DNA of 64,000 bases from Ruminococcaceae bacterium UBA1375 (GTDB lineage Bacteria; Bacillota; Clostridia; Oscillospirales; Ruminococcaceae): NCBI GenBank assembly GCA_002305795.1, contig DBRF01000010.1, positions 27,300 through 91,299 of the forward strand. Direction: 5' to 3'. Below are positions 16,213 to 25,356 of this stretch, piece by piece. The notes under the pieces are model-generated. The model was not told the origin of the DNA, searched no databases, and saw only the letters and a program-made list of their open reading frames with translations. Position numbers and translations under genes: made by a program. Numbering within the stretch: the first letter of the stretch is position 1; each line of letters begins with the position of its first letter.

Positions 16213-16241
16213 AGAATACCATATTTTTCTCTATTTCGCAA
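16213..16241 (-). promoter_or_regulatory. Promoter of the kinase/PqqD/peptidase cassette
   Basis: Minus-strand TTGCGA (16236-16241), 17-base spacer, TATTCT (16213-16218). Transcripts would start near 16205, supporting the TTG at 16183 as the first start codon. Confidence 0.6.
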
Positions 16242-16248
16242 CGGCGCC

Positions 16249-17397
16249 CTACCGGATGCTGCCGCAGAGGTTCTCATACCGGAAGTGGATGAATCCCCCG
16301 CAGCCCTGATGGTTGACACAGAGATTCTGTTGAATCATAAGAGTTTCGGTGGTGGCAAACTTATAGGTCGCCAAGCCCACATACAGCTTCACCCCGGTAT
16401 CGGCGGTGAGATTAATCCATTTATTGAACACATCCAGGAACGGGGCCTGTTCGTGGTCAAACTCCCAGTAGATCTGAGGAGCGATATAGTCCAGATAGCC
16501 GGGCTGGGTGCACCAGGTAACGATGTTGGTGTACTGGGTGGTGTCGGAAGCCGGGGCGTCGTAGTAGTTGCCCCCGGGGCTGACCCCGAACTGCACCGCC
16601 GGATTGATGGACTTCACCGTCTGATACACCTGCTGCACCAGCCGGTCGGTGGCGGCGTGGGCAGTGGCGGCATCGTAGCCGTACTCTTCCGGGGTAAGGT
16701 TATAAAAGTAATCGTCGAAGTGGATGCCGTCCACGTCGTAGTTTTGCACCAGTTCCGCCACACCGTTGCAGATCAGCTCCAAGACTTCTTCGTTGTTGGG
16801 GTCCAGATAATAGTAGCCGTCCGACTCCTTATAGCGCATATACCTGGTGTCCCCCAGCCACTGCTTGGTGAGATAGGAATCGTTCACAGTGGAAAAGTCG
16901 CTTTGGCTCATGAGCCGGTAGGGGTTGACCCAGGCGTGGAAGGAAAGACCCAGTTCATGGGCCTGCTCAATGAGGATGGCCAGGGGGTCGTAGTCCGCCG
17001 CCTGCCCCGCCGTACCGGTAACGTACTTGCCCCAGGGATAGTAAGCGGAAGGATAGATGGCGTCCCCATGGGAGCGCACCTGGACAAACACGGTGTTGAT
17101 ACCCTGGGTTTTGGCGGTGTTCAGTACCACTCGGGCGTAGTAAGCAAAGTCCTGCTGGGTGTGGTCCTGCATCATGGACTGGAGTTCGATGTAGCTGATC
17201 CAAACGCCCCGGACATCGTCCTCGTACAGCAGCACGTCATCCTGGGACTGGTCTTCCTGGGCAGGAGCTTCCTGCTGCTGCAGCTGGGAAGAAACTTCCG
17301 ACAGAGTGGCGGCGCTGTTTGCCAAGGGAGTGCAGCCGGTGCAGCAAAACAGCAACACCACCGCCACCAGCAAACAGAGGAATTTCGGTTTTCTCAT
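16249..17397 (-). CDS. GHL10 (DUF187)-family glycoside-hydrolase-like lipoprotein
   Basis: Surface lipoprotein of 382 residues from the ATG at 17397, which has AAGGAG upstream. The signal peptide ends at LFCCTGC. A Gln/Glu-rich linker is followed by a TIM-barrel domain typical of YngK/GHL10 proteins: VRGVWISYIELQSMM, FVQVRSHGDAIYPS, SFHAWVNPYRLM, VDGIHFDDYFY, FGVSPGG and DYIAPQIYWEF. The paired Asp in HFDDYF are catalytic candidates. It probably acts on cell-wall or other extracellular glycans; specificity is unknown. Confidence 0.88.
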   Translation of the reverse strand: MRKPKFLCLLVAVVLLFCCTGCTPLANSAATLSEVSSQLQQQEAPAQEDQSQDDVLLYEDDVRGVWISYIELQSMMQDHTQQDFAYYARVVLNTAKTQGINTVFVQVRSHGDAIYPSAYYPWGKYVTGTAGQAADYDPLAILIEQAHELGLSFHAWVNPYRLMSQSDFSTVNDSYLTKQWLGDTRYMRYKESDGYYYLDPNNEEVLELICNGVAELVQNYDVDGIHFDDYFYNLTPEEYGYDAATAHAATDRLVQQVYQTVKSINPAVQFGVSPGGNYYDAPASDTTQYTNIVTWCTQPGYLDYIAPQIYWEFDHEQAPFLDVFNKWINLTADTGVKLYVGLATYKFATTETLMIQQNLCVNHQGCGGFIHFRYENLCGSIR

Positions 17398-17455
17398 AAA
17401 AGCTCCTTTCCGCAAAACAGAAGGGAGTGGAGCCAAATTCACTCCACTCCGGATT

Positions 17456-18580
17456 TCACTGGTCTTTAGGTTCACGTTTGGTAATGTCCAGACGAACCAC
17501 CGCCTGGTACTCCGGAGTCAGGACGGTAAAGCCCTGGCCGATCTCATTGGGATAGACTTCCAGCTTGGAAAAATCCAAATGACGGAAATCAAAATCCACC
17601 GAATCCCTGCCAAAACTCATTAAAGCGGTTTCATCACTTTTAGGGGAATCGGGAATCTTTACATAATCCTCCTGGTCCACGTCCCGGAGCAGCTTATCGG
17701 TGAGCAGCTTTTCCTTCAGCTCCTTCACGTCAAACTCCTGGGTGTCGGAAAGCGGGTCCCTCCCAATAGCAGGCTTGGCGGTATTGCGGGCAGAAAGATC
17801 CGGGATCACCATGGTGGGCTGCTGGTCCGCCGAAACGGTCTCGTAGTGAAAGGGAGAGGGGTTTTGGGACGGTACAGCCGGTTCCGGTTTCGGCTCCGGC
17901 ATCCGGAAGGGGTCTTGCTCAAAGGGATCCTGTTCAAAGGGGTCGGCGTCCATCAGCACCGGTTCCCCTCCTTCCTCCTGGAAATACCCCGGCAGCGGAC
18001 GGCGGGAACGGGTGCGCAGATGGCTTCTCCAAATCATCAGCGCCATCCACAGCAGGATCAGCACCCCCAGCGGAATCAACCCGCAGCACACCAGTCCCAA
18101 ATCGCTGTTCCAAAAGGCCAGCAGACCGCCCAGCCAATGGCTGGAAAACACCACTTCTCCCACCACATTTTCCGGCAGAATAGTCAAATCCTCCTGATTG
18201 CGGCCACCCCGGACGGTCCAGTACAGGGTGCCCTCTTCGTTGACAGAGCCGGTGACCAGAGAAAGGCTGTATCCCTCAAATACCTGATTAGCGTCGTAAG
18301 CCCGGTACAGCACCACGCTGCCTTGGCTCAACCCGGCGGCACTGCCTTCCAAGGGGGAAGCCACCACCAGGGTGTCGGGACGGTACAGCCAGGTCAGGTT
18401 GTCGTTGTCCGCCACCACATACTGCCGTCCCAGCACGGTGGGCAGGCTGTCGTTTTCCCGGGCGAGGTATTGGGTGACCCGCAGCAGGGCGCACAGCGCC
18501 CCGGACAGGATAACCAACACAAGCAGCAGCACCGTCACGCTTTTCAGCGCACGGTAGCCTCCCGGTTTTTTTACCGCCAT
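17456..18580 (-). CDS. Signal-peptidase-I-like membrane protein, probably catalytically degenerate
   Basis: 374 residues. One N-terminal membrane helix (about 13-33), an extracellular domain, a second helix (about 160-185) and a long acidic/Pro-rich cytoplasmic tail. The outer domain follows the SipW/ER-type order: a -VLYRAYDAN- strand, LVTGSVNEEGTLYWTVRGGRNQEDL where active enzymes have a TKGDAN-like box, then NVVGEVVFSSHWLGGLLAF. The G-x-S-M active-site serine motif is not found. It is best read as a non-catalytic relative; role unknown. An NNDPF-like repeat (FEQDPFEQDPF) marks the tail. Confidence 0.6.
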   Translation of the reverse strand: MAVKKPGGYRALKSVTVLLLVLVILSGALCALLRVTQYLARENDSLPTVLGRQYVVADNDNLTWLYRPDTLVVASPLEGSAAGLSQGSVVLYRAYDANQVFEGYSLSLVTGSVNEEGTLYWTVRGGRNQEDLTILPENVVGEVVFSSHWLGGLLAFWNSDLGLVCCGLIPLGVLILLWMALMIWRSHLRTRSRRPLPGYFQEEGGEPVLMDADPFEQDPFEQDPFRMPEPKPEPAVPSQNPSPFHYETVSADQQPTMVIPDLSARNTAKPAIGRDPLSDTQEFDVKELKEKLLTDKLLRDVDQEDYVKIPDSPKSDETALMSFGRDSVDFDFRHLDFSKLEVYPNEIGQGFTVLTPEYQAVVRLDITKREPKDQ

Positions 18581-18665
18581 GGGACTTCCTCCTTTTTACA
18601 TCCGTACATTCTTCTTTTGTCATTATGGTGGTTTTTTTGGATTTTGTCAACTGCTTTTCCAGAAA

Positions 18666-18968
18666 TTACTGAAATAGCTGCTCCACCAGGGAAGAAAACT
18701 TCTTTTTTCGGGGGCGGTTGGGCTCAAAGGGCAGATCCTCCATGGAATCCACCACCGCAAAATCCTTCCCCAGCAGCCGAATCCGCTCCCAGGGGATCTG
18801 CTTGAGCTTACCGGAACGGAAAAACAAAAACTTCGGACGCACCCCATAGGTGAGCAGCGCTTTGACGCAGTTTTCCTCCAGCAAAATGTCGTCCACCATG
18901 CCCAGCCGGTCCCCGGTGTCCATGCAAATCAGCTCCCGCTTCTTCAGCTCGGAAAAGGTCAGTTCCAT
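18666..18968 (-). CDS. YlmC/YmxH-family sporulation protein (PRC-barrel)
   Basis: 100-residue PRC-barrel protein: ELTFSELKKRELICMDTGDRLGMVDDILL and the core strands LKQIPWERIRLLGKDFAVVD match the YlmC/YmxH family of endospore formers. The start at 18968 gives the usual N-terminus MELTFSEL; a longer reading frame upstream adds residues not typical of the family. It lies between mutS2 and the signal-peptidase-like gene on the minus strand. The biochemical role is not established in the family. Confidence 0.8.
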   Translation of the reverse strand: MELTFSELKKRELICMDTGDRLGMVDDILLEENCVKALLTYGVRPKFLFFRSGKLKQIPWERIRLLGKDFAVVDSMEDLPFEPNRPRKKKFSSLVEQLFQ

Positions 18969-19024
18969 TCCCACACGCCCCCTTCTCTGCCCCAGCATAT
19001 GCACCGGCAGGGGCAGGCAGAACC

Positions 19025-21424
19025 TTACTTCAGCTCCACAATGGTGACGCCGCTCTCTCCTTCTCCGAATACCCCCAGGCGGAAGCTCTTCACACTGGGA
19101 TGGTGCTTGAGGTGCTGCTGCACCGCTTTGCGCAAAGCTCCGGTGCCCTTGCCGTGGATGATGGTGACCTGGCTTTGGTTGGCCATGACGCAGTTATCCA
19201 AAAACTGGTCCAACTCCATCAGGGCTTCCTCCACCATCTCTCCCCGCAGGTCCAGCTCCATGCTGGCCCGGCGCTGGCTCTGGCTCTGGGCGGACATCAT
19301 CCGTCCTCCCGCCCGGTACTGCTGCTTTTTGGGTGCGTAGGGATTCTTTTCCTCCAGCAGGCGGAGATTTGAAATCTTCACCCGGCTTTTCAGCAGCCCG
19401 GCCTGGACCAGAATGGAGGTTTTGCCCTTGGAGTCTTCCAGGGCGGTGCCTTTTTTGTCGATGTCGAAGATCAGCACCGTGTCCCCCTTGCGGATGGGCC
19501 GGGGCAGTTTATATTCCTGGTTGCTGCGCTGCTGCACCGGGTTGGCGGTTTTGTCCAGCTGCTGGAGCTGGCGGCGAAGCTGAGCCTTGGCGTCGGCGGT
19601 TTTCTTAGCAAATTCCTGGGCGTCCTTTTCCTTTTTCAAGGCGTCCAGTTCATTTAACAGCCGATCTGACTGGGCCTTCACCTGGTTCACCAGCTGTGCC
19701 GCCTGCTTCTGGGCCTGTTCCAGAATTTCCTTCTTCTCCTCCTCCAGTTCCCGGCGCTGGTCTTCCAGCCAAGAATTTTTCTGCTTTAACTGGTCGGTGA
19801 GGGACTGGTATTCCTGATACTGTTTCTCGTACTCCTGCCGCTGAGTTTCCAGCCGGGAGATGGTGGTTTCCAGCTGCTTGTTTTCCTGGTCCACCAGGCT
19901 TTCTGCCTTTTGCAGCACCTCTTCGTCCAATCCCAGCCGCCGGGAGATGGCAAAGGCGTTGCTCCGCCCCGGCACCCCGATAAGCAGGCGGTAGGTGGGC
20001 TTTAAGGTATCCACGTCAAATTCGCAGCAGGCGTTTTCCACCCCGTCGGTTTCAATGGCATACACCTTCAGTTCCGGGTAGTGGGTAGTGGCGGCGGTGA
20101 CAACCCCCCGCCTACGCAGGGCTTCCAACACGGAAATGGCCAGGGCTGCCCCTTCCACCGGGTCGGTGCCGCTGCCCAGTTCGTCGGTGAGGACCAAAGA
20201 ATGGTCGTCCACGGTTTTCAGGATGTGCACCAGGTTGGTCATGTGGGCGGAGAAGGTGGACAGGCTCTGCTCGATGCTCTGCTCATCCCCGATGTCCGCC
20301 AGCACCTGGTCGAACACCGACATGGTGCTGCCCGCCGCCACGGGGATCAGCAGCCCGCACATGGTCATCAAACAGAGCAGGCCGATGGTTTTCAAGGTCA
20401 CGGTTTTGCCGCCGGTGTTGGGGCCGGTGATTACCAAGGTGCGGCAGTCTCCCCCCAAGGTCAGGGAGATGGGCACGGCGGTTCTGGGGTCCAGCAGGGG
20501 GTGGCGGGCTTTATTCAGCACAATCTCCCCGGTATCGGTGAGCCGGGGCTTTTGGGCGTTCATCCGGGCGGCCAGCTCCGCCTTGGCAAAGCAGAGGTTC
20601 AAGGCAATGACCACCTCAAAGTTGTCCATCAAGTTCCCAGCGTGCTGGGCCACGGTCTGGCTGAGTTCGTACAAAATCCGCTGAATCTCCGCCTTTTCCT
20701 GGGTTTGCAGCACCCGAATTTGGTTGTTGGCTTCCACCACGCCCATAGGCTCCACAAACAAAGTGGCGCCGCTGGCGGAGGAATCGTGGACCAGGCCGGG
20801 GATTTCGGATTTATGCTCCGCTTTCACCGGCACCACAAACCGTCCGTCCCGCTGGGTGATCAGGTTTTCCTGAAGAGCTTTCTGATACTTGGAGGAACGG
20901 ATAATCTTATCCATTTCCTGCTTGGCTTTTGCCTGGGCGGAGGCAATTTTCCGGCGCAGGTCCGCCAAAGTGGGGCTGGCGTGGTCGTTAACCATCTCTT
21001 CGCTGACCACCACCTGGTCGATGGCCTTTTCCAAAGCCGGATTTGGGGCCAGTTCGGCGAACAGTTCCTGGAGGGAATTTTCCACCCCGGAGCACTGAGC
21101 GTACCACTGGGTCAGTCCCCGTACCTGACGGAGCAGCTGGCGAATCCGCAAAAATTCCACCAGGCTCAGGCTGCCTCCCTTCTGGGCGATGGTCAGCGCC
21201 GGGGCCGGATCGGAAAGGTTGGAAAAGTGGGGGGTGCCGAACTGGGCGGAAAGGGTGAAAGCGTCGTTGGTTTTATCCAAAGATTGCTCCACCAAAGTGG
21301 GATTGGTATAGGGCTTGATAGACAGGGCTTTTTCCCGGGCGGCGTCGCAGCAGGTGCAGTCCGCCAGCCGGGCTAAAATCTTATCCAGTTCCAGAGTTTT
21401 GCAATAGCGTAGTTGGATGGGCAT
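19025..21424 (-). CDS. mutS2: MutS2 ATPase/Smr endonuclease
   Basis: 799 residues, full length. N-terminal MutS core and clamp are followed by Walker A GPNTGGKTVTLKTIG, the STFSAHMT signature and Walker B LVLTDELGSGTDPVEG. A long coiled coil covers roughly residues 510-620, then a KOW-like segment and a C-terminal Smr nuclease domain (LDLRGEMVEEALMELD, IIHGKGTGALRKAVQ). Family members suppress recombination and, in Firmicutes, rescue collided ribosomes. GGAAAGGAAC precedes the ATG. The roughly 130 bases upstream hold a CTACGT/ACGTAG hairpin (21508-21524). Confidence 0.96.
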   Translation of the reverse strand: MPIQLRYCKTLELDKILARLADCTCCDAAREKALSIKPYTNPTLVEQSLDKTNDAFTLSAQFGTPHFSNLSDPAPALTIAQKGGSLSLVEFLRIRQLLRQVRGLTQWYAQCSGVENSLQELFAELAPNPALEKAIDQVVVSEEMVNDHASPTLADLRRKIASAQAKAKQEMDKIIRSSKYQKALQENLITQRDGRFVVPVKAEHKSEIPGLVHDSSASGATLFVEPMGVVEANNQIRVLQTQEKAEIQRILYELSQTVAQHAGNLMDNFEVVIALNLCFAKAELAARMNAQKPRLTDTGEIVLNKARHPLLDPRTAVPISLTLGGDCRTLVITGPNTGGKTVTLKTIGLLCLMTMCGLLIPVAAGSTMSVFDQVLADIGDEQSIEQSLSTFSAHMTNLVHILKTVDDHSLVLTDELGSGTDPVEGAALAISVLEALRRRGVVTAATTHYPELKVYAIETDGVENACCEFDVDTLKPTYRLLIGVPGRSNAFAISRRLGLDEEVLQKAESLVDQENKQLETTISRLETQRQEYEKQYQEYQSLTDQLKQKNSWLEDQRRELEEEKKEILEQAQKQAAQLVNQVKAQSDRLLNELDALKKEKDAQEFAKKTADAKAQLRRQLQQLDKTANPVQQRSNQEYKLPRPIRKGDTVLIFDIDKKGTALEDSKGKTSILVQAGLLKSRVKISNLRLLEEKNPYAPKKQQYRAGGRMMSAQSQSQRRASMELDLRGEMVEEALMELDQFLDNCVMANQSQVTIIHGKGTGALRKAVQQHLKHHPSVKSFRLGVFGEGESGVTIVELK

Positions 21425-21556
21425 AATGAGTTCCTTTCCAATGTTTGTAGCAGTAAAATACCCCCGATGGACGGAGGTAGAAGATGATTTCCGTTTGATT
21501 TAGGACACTACGTTCGGGACGTAGAGACCGTAAGTTCCGGCTTTTCCGAAGCAGAA

Positions 21557-22315
21557 TCAAGGGGCTTGCAGGGCACGGTACACTGAAAGGGCCCGGCTTT
21601 GCAAGCCGGTGTGGATCAAAAGATACCGCTCGGTGATCCAGTCCAACTGCTTTAAGCTCTCCCCTTTTAAGGAAAAGGAAAACAGTTTTTCCTCATCGGC
21701 ATAGAGAATTTGACGCATGGCTTTCAACACCGCCGGACGAAGCAGCACCCCGCCCTGCCCTTGTTGAGGGTGAGCGGCTTTGCAGTTTCCGCAAAGCAGG
21801 CAGGAGTCCTGGGGAAGAAAGTACATCTGCTCTCCTTCAAACACCCCGCAGCCGGCACATCCCACCAGATCCGGCATAAATCCGGCGATGGCGGCGCTGC
21901 GGAATTCAAAGATGGCTTTCAACAGCAGCGGCTGGCGGCGGTCGTCTTCCAGCAGCGCCAGCGTGTTCAGCAACAGCCGCAGCATGGGCCAGGCGCTTTC
22001 CGACTCCGGCGTCAGCACCGAAGCCAAATCGCAGAAATACTCCCCCAGGGCCAGCTTTTCCGGGTCCAGCCGGAGCTGGTAGAAATTACGGATGGGGGCG
22101 GCGGCATCCACGGTAATGTACTTTTTCCCTTCAAAGAGACAAAACTCGCTGTAACACAGGGGCATACAGCCTGCCGCTAAGGGAGAGCGCATCCGCTTGA
22201 CCCCTCTGGCGCAGACCTCCAGCACCCCTTTTTCCTTGGTGAGCAGCACCAGCATCCGGTCGTTTTCCCCGATGTTGCGCTGCTTTAGCACCAAACCATT
22301 GAGCTTTTCCAGCAT
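21557..22315 (-). CDS. recO: DNA repair protein RecO
   Basis: Recombination mediator of the RecFOR pathway, 252 residues. An N-terminal OB-fold (LNGLVLKQRNIGENDRMLVLLTKEKG) is followed by a helical domain and a Cys4 zinc site (CAGCGVF and CLLCGNC) near residue 155-180. It is the last gene of the yqfC-to-recO run, starting 2 bases after the era stop, so it is translationally linked. Confidence 0.95.
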   Translation of the reverse strand: MLEKLNGLVLKQRNIGENDRMLVLLTKEKGVLEVCARGVKRMRSPLAAGCMPLCYSEFCLFEGKKYITVDAAAPIRNFYQLRLDPEKLALGEYFCDLASVLTPESESAWPMLRLLLNTLALLEDDRRQPLLLKAIFEFRSAAIAGFMPDLVGCAGCGVFEGEQMYFLPQDSCLLCGNCKAAHPQQGQGGVLLRPAVLKAMRQILYADEEKLFSFSLKGESLKQLDWITERYLLIHTGLQSRALSVYRALQAP

Positions 22316-22317
22316 GG

Positions 22318-23238
22318 TTATTCTCCAAAGTTCAAGCCGAAGTTGCGGATTAAGCCATCCTTATTCCGCCAGTCCTCCTTCACCTTCACCCAGCAGGTGA
22401 GGTTCACTTTGGTCTGCAAAAACTGCTCCATCTGAGCACGGGCCTGGCTGGCAATGGTTTTCAGCATACTGCCTCCCTTGCCGATAATCATCCCCTTATG
22501 GGTGGGGCGCTCACAGTAGATGGTGGCGTCGATGTCCAGCAGGCCGGGCTGGTTTTCCCGCTCCCGCATCTTTTCAATCACCACCGCCGTACCGTGGGGG
22601 ATCTCCTGGCGGAGGTTGAGCAAAAGCTGTTCCCGGAGAAATTCCGCCATGATCACCCGCTCCGGCTGGTCGGTGAGGGCGTCGTCGGGGAAAAAGTGGG
22701 GGCCGGGTGCAAGGTAGTTGGAAAGCTGTTCCATCAACGGCTCCAGCCCCTTTTGCTGCAATACGCTTACCGGGAAGACAGCATCGAAGAGATTTCGCTT
22801 GCCGAAGGTGTCCATCCGGGCCAGCAGGTCGGTTTTTTCCTTTAACGTGTCGATTTTATTGATGACAAGCACCGCCGGGAGCCGGATGTCCCGGATGGTG
22901 TCCAGCAGCTTTTCTTCGCTTTCGGTGAGTTCCCCATAGGGCTCCACCACCATTACCACGGCGTCCACATCCCGGACGGAGGTCTGCACTGCTTTTACCA
23001 TCTGATCCCCCAACTTATTTTTGGGGCGGTGCAGGCCGGGGGTGTCCAAAAACACATATTGGTCCGGCCCCTTGGTGAGCACGCCGGTAATCCGGGTGCG
23101 GGTGGTCTGGGGCTTGGAGGTGACAATGGCCACCTTTTCCCCCAGCAAAGCGTTGAGCAGGCTGGATTTGCCTACGTTTGGTTTGCCCACAATGGCCAAA
23201 AAGGCGTTTCTGGTTTCTTGATTGGAATTCTCAGTCAT
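22318..23238 (-). CDS. era: GTPase Era
   Basis: Ribosome-assembly GTPase that binds 16S rRNA, 306 residues. G1 GKPNVGKSSLLNALLG, G3 DTPGLH, G4 NKID and a C-terminal KH domain (HKGMIIGKGGSMLKTIASQAR) are intact. Position between dgkA and recO is the standard Firmicutes order. Confidence 0.97.
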   Translation of the reverse strand: MTENSNQETRNAFLAIVGKPNVGKSSLLNALLGEKVAIVTSKPQTTRTRITGVLTKGPDQYVFLDTPGLHRPKNKLGDQMVKAVQTSVRDVDAVVMVVEPYGELTESEEKLLDTIRDIRLPAVLVINKIDTLKEKTDLLARMDTFGKRNLFDAVFPVSVLQQKGLEPLMEQLSNYLAPGPHFFPDDALTDQPERVIMAEFLREQLLLNLRQEIPHGTAVVIEKMRERENQPGLLDIDATIYCERPTHKGMIIGKGGSMLKTIASQARAQMEQFLQTKVNLTCWVKVKEDWRNKDGLIRNFGLNFGE

Positions 23239-23254
23239 AGATTAAGGTTCCTTT

Positions 23255-23776
23255 TTATCTTGGTTTTTTCGGAAAAAGGGGGGTGGCATGCTCCGACTGT
23301 TTGCCTGGGAGCAGCAGGATTACCACAGCTGCGATAAGCTCCGCTGCCAGCAGGCACCACATCCAGGGAGTGGTGACAAAGATGCCCAGGGCAATGCTGA
23401 GCCGGGCAGGGTCTCCGAACAGAAACACTGCCGCCGCCACCGCCCCCAGCGCCGCTACCAGCACCGCACCGGCAGCGCAGTCCTTGGCCGCTTTTGCTAA
23501 GGGGTGGTAGTCCGGGCTGGCCAGATCCACCACCGCTTCCAGGGCAGTATTGATTAGCTCCAGGGCGGGGATCAGGCAGAAAAACACCACCAGCAGCCCC
23601 CACTGGCCCTTTTCCAAATGGTAAAGCAGCCCAAATTCTGTGACCAGCAGGATTGCCAGCAGGTGAAAGCAGAAATTGGGCTGAGTTTTTACAGCAAAGG
23701 CAATGCCCCTTGCCGCAAACAAAAAACTCTTGCCCCGGCGCCGCAGGGCTTTTTTGGGTTTATTCGATCTCATCAT
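23255..23776 (-). CDS. dgkA: Diacylglycerol/undecaprenol kinase DgkA
   Basis: Small integral-membrane lipid kinase, 173 residues. The conserved ELINTALEAVVDLASPDYHPLAK and the following AKDCAAGAVLVAALGA place it firmly in the family. In Gram-positives it recycles undecaprenol to the phosphate form for wall synthesis. The C-terminus has an extra hydrophobic segment (about residues 130-157) beyond the usual three helices. It overlaps the upstream ybeY gene by 17 bases. Confidence 0.93.
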   Translation of the reverse strand: MMRSNKPKKALRRRGKSFLFAARGIAFAVKTQPNFCFHLLAILLVTEFGLLYHLEKGQWGLLVVFFCLIPALELINTALEAVVDLASPDYHPLAKAAKDCAAGAVLVAALGAVAAAVFLFGDPARLSIALGIFVTTPWMWCLLAAELIAAVVILLLPGKQSEHATPLFPKKPR

Positions 23777-24272
23777 CCGTTAAATAGGTGGCGTTTCTGG
23801 AAATGCCCAGCTCGCCCAGCACAGTTTCCTCCTTTTCCCGCATCTGCACCGCTTTCAGGCCCCCTTCTTCGTGGTCGTAACCCAGAAGGTGGAACATGGA
23901 GTGGACGGTCAAGAAGCCTACCTCCCGCTGGATGGAGTGCCCGAAGGACTGAGCCTGCTCAAAGGCCTTTTCCATACTGATGACAATATCGCCGATGGCA
24001 ATGGGCTCCTCGGTTTGGGGTATGTGGTGCACCTGCTCCGGGTCATACTGGGGGAAGCTCAGCACATCGGTGGGCCGGTCGATGCCCCGATGCTCCAGGT
24101 TCAGGGCGTGGATTTTTTCGTTGTCCACAAAGGTGACGCTGACCTCAAAGTTGCCGGTTAAGCCTTCCAGCTGGAGGGCCGCCATGCAGCAGCGCCGGAT
24201 CAACAGGCGGATTCCGGTCGGCACCTTTACCTTTTTCTGATCATTGGTGATCAATACTTTGACCTTGCTCAT
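23760..24272 (-). CDS. ybeY: Endoribonuclease YbeY
   Basis: Metal-dependent RNase for 16S rRNA 3' maturation and ribosome quality control, 170 residues. DVLSFPQY and the zinc motif HSMFHLLGYDHE (three His) are intact. An internal YDPEQVHHIPQTEEP loop is slightly long. Start overlaps the phoH stop by 4 bases. Confidence 0.96.
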   Translation of the reverse strand: MSKVKVLITNDQKKVKVPTGIRLLIRRCCMAALQLEGLTGNFEVSVTFVDNEKIHALNLEHRGIDRPTDVLSFPQYDPEQVHHIPQTEEPIAIGDIVISMEKAFEQAQSFGHSIQREVGFLTVHSMFHLLGYDHEEGGLKAVQMREKEETVLGELGISRNATYLTDDEIE

Positions 24273-25252
24273 GACTTCTTGCCCTCCTGATAGTATTTTT
24301 CATACGCCCGGATAATATCCTGGACAATTTTACTGCGGAGCACGTCTTTTTCACTGAACCGCTGGATCTGGATGTTTTCTACGTTTTTCAAAATCCGGAT
24401 AACCTCCACCAGTCCGCTCCGCTTACTGGAGGGGAGGTCAATCTGGGTAATGTCGCCGGTGACCACCGCCTGGCTTTCCGCACCCAGACGGGTTAAAAAC
24501 ATTTTCATCTGCTCCGGGGTGGTATTCTGGGCTTCATCCAGAATGATGAAGGATTCATTTAAAGTCCGCCCCCGCATATAAGCCAAGGGCGCCACTTCAA
24601 TGACCCCCCGCTCTGCCAGGCGGGCGTAGGTCTCTTCCCCGAACATTTCAAAGAGCGCGTCATATAATGGGCGCAGGTAGGGGTCTACTTTGGTTTGCAG
24701 GTCCCCGGGCAGAAAGCCCAGGCTTTCCCCTGCTTCCACGGCGGGGCGGGTGAGAATGATCCGCTGCACCCTGCCTTCCTTAAAGGCCCGTACCGCCATG
24801 GCCACCGCCAGATAGGTTTTACCGGTGCCGGCAGGACCCACCCCGAACACCACGGTGTTGTCCCGGATGGCTTCCACATATTTTTTCTGCCCCATGGTCT
24901 TGGGTTTTACCGGCTTGCCGGTGCTGGTTAAACAGATGACCGAGAAACCGGAGAGCTGTTCCACCTGGGTCATGGCGTCGTCGGACTGGGAAAGCCCCAT
25001 GACATACCGCACCGTCTGGGCATCCACCGGCTCCTTTTTCTCCAACAGCCGCTGCAAGCCCTGAAAGGTGCGCACCGCCCGGCCCAGTCCCGGTTCTTCG
25101 CCGTATATTTTAATCTCGCAGTCTCGATTCACCACGCTGACCCCCAATCCCTGCTGGATCAGGTTGACGTGCTCATCAAAGCTGCCGAAAAGTTGTTTGA
25201 CCTGTTCAAAGTCCTCCAGATGAATGGACGCTTCTGCCAATGTTGCTGTCAC
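24269..25252 (-). CDS. phoH: PhoH-family ATPase
   Basis: PhoH/YbeZ-type P-loop ATPase paired with YbeY, 327 residues. Walker A GPAGTGKTYLAVAMA, Walker B FIILDEAQNTTPEQMK, and the RAEAVEAGESLGFLPGD-type loop are present. The annotated start is a GTG at 25252; a TTG at 25240 has better spacing from AGGAG, so the exact start is uncertain. Function is linked to RNA metabolism by its neighbour. Confidence 0.93.
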   Translation of the reverse strand: MTATLAEASIHLEDFEQVKQLFGSFDEHVNLIQQGLGVSVVNRDCEIKIYGEEPGLGRAVRTFQGLQRLLEKKEPVDAQTVRYVMGLSQSDDAMTQVEQLSGFSVICLTSTGKPVKPKTMGQKKYVEAIRDNTVVFGVGPAGTGKTYLAVAMAVRAFKEGRVQRIILTRPAVEAGESLGFLPGDLQTKVDPYLRPLYDALFEMFGEETYARLAERGVIEVAPLAYMRGRTLNESFIILDEAQNTTPEQMKMFLTRLGAESQAVVTGDITQIDLPSSKRSGLVEVIRILKNVENIQIQRFSEKDVLRSKIVQDIIRAYEKYYQEGKKS

Positions 25253-25356
25253 TCCTATGATTTTTGTTCTTATTCGCCAAAAAAATCTGCTATCAATGTC
25301 AGTATATCACAATTCTTCCAGAAAAACTATCTCACAAAATATACAAATCTTCCCGC

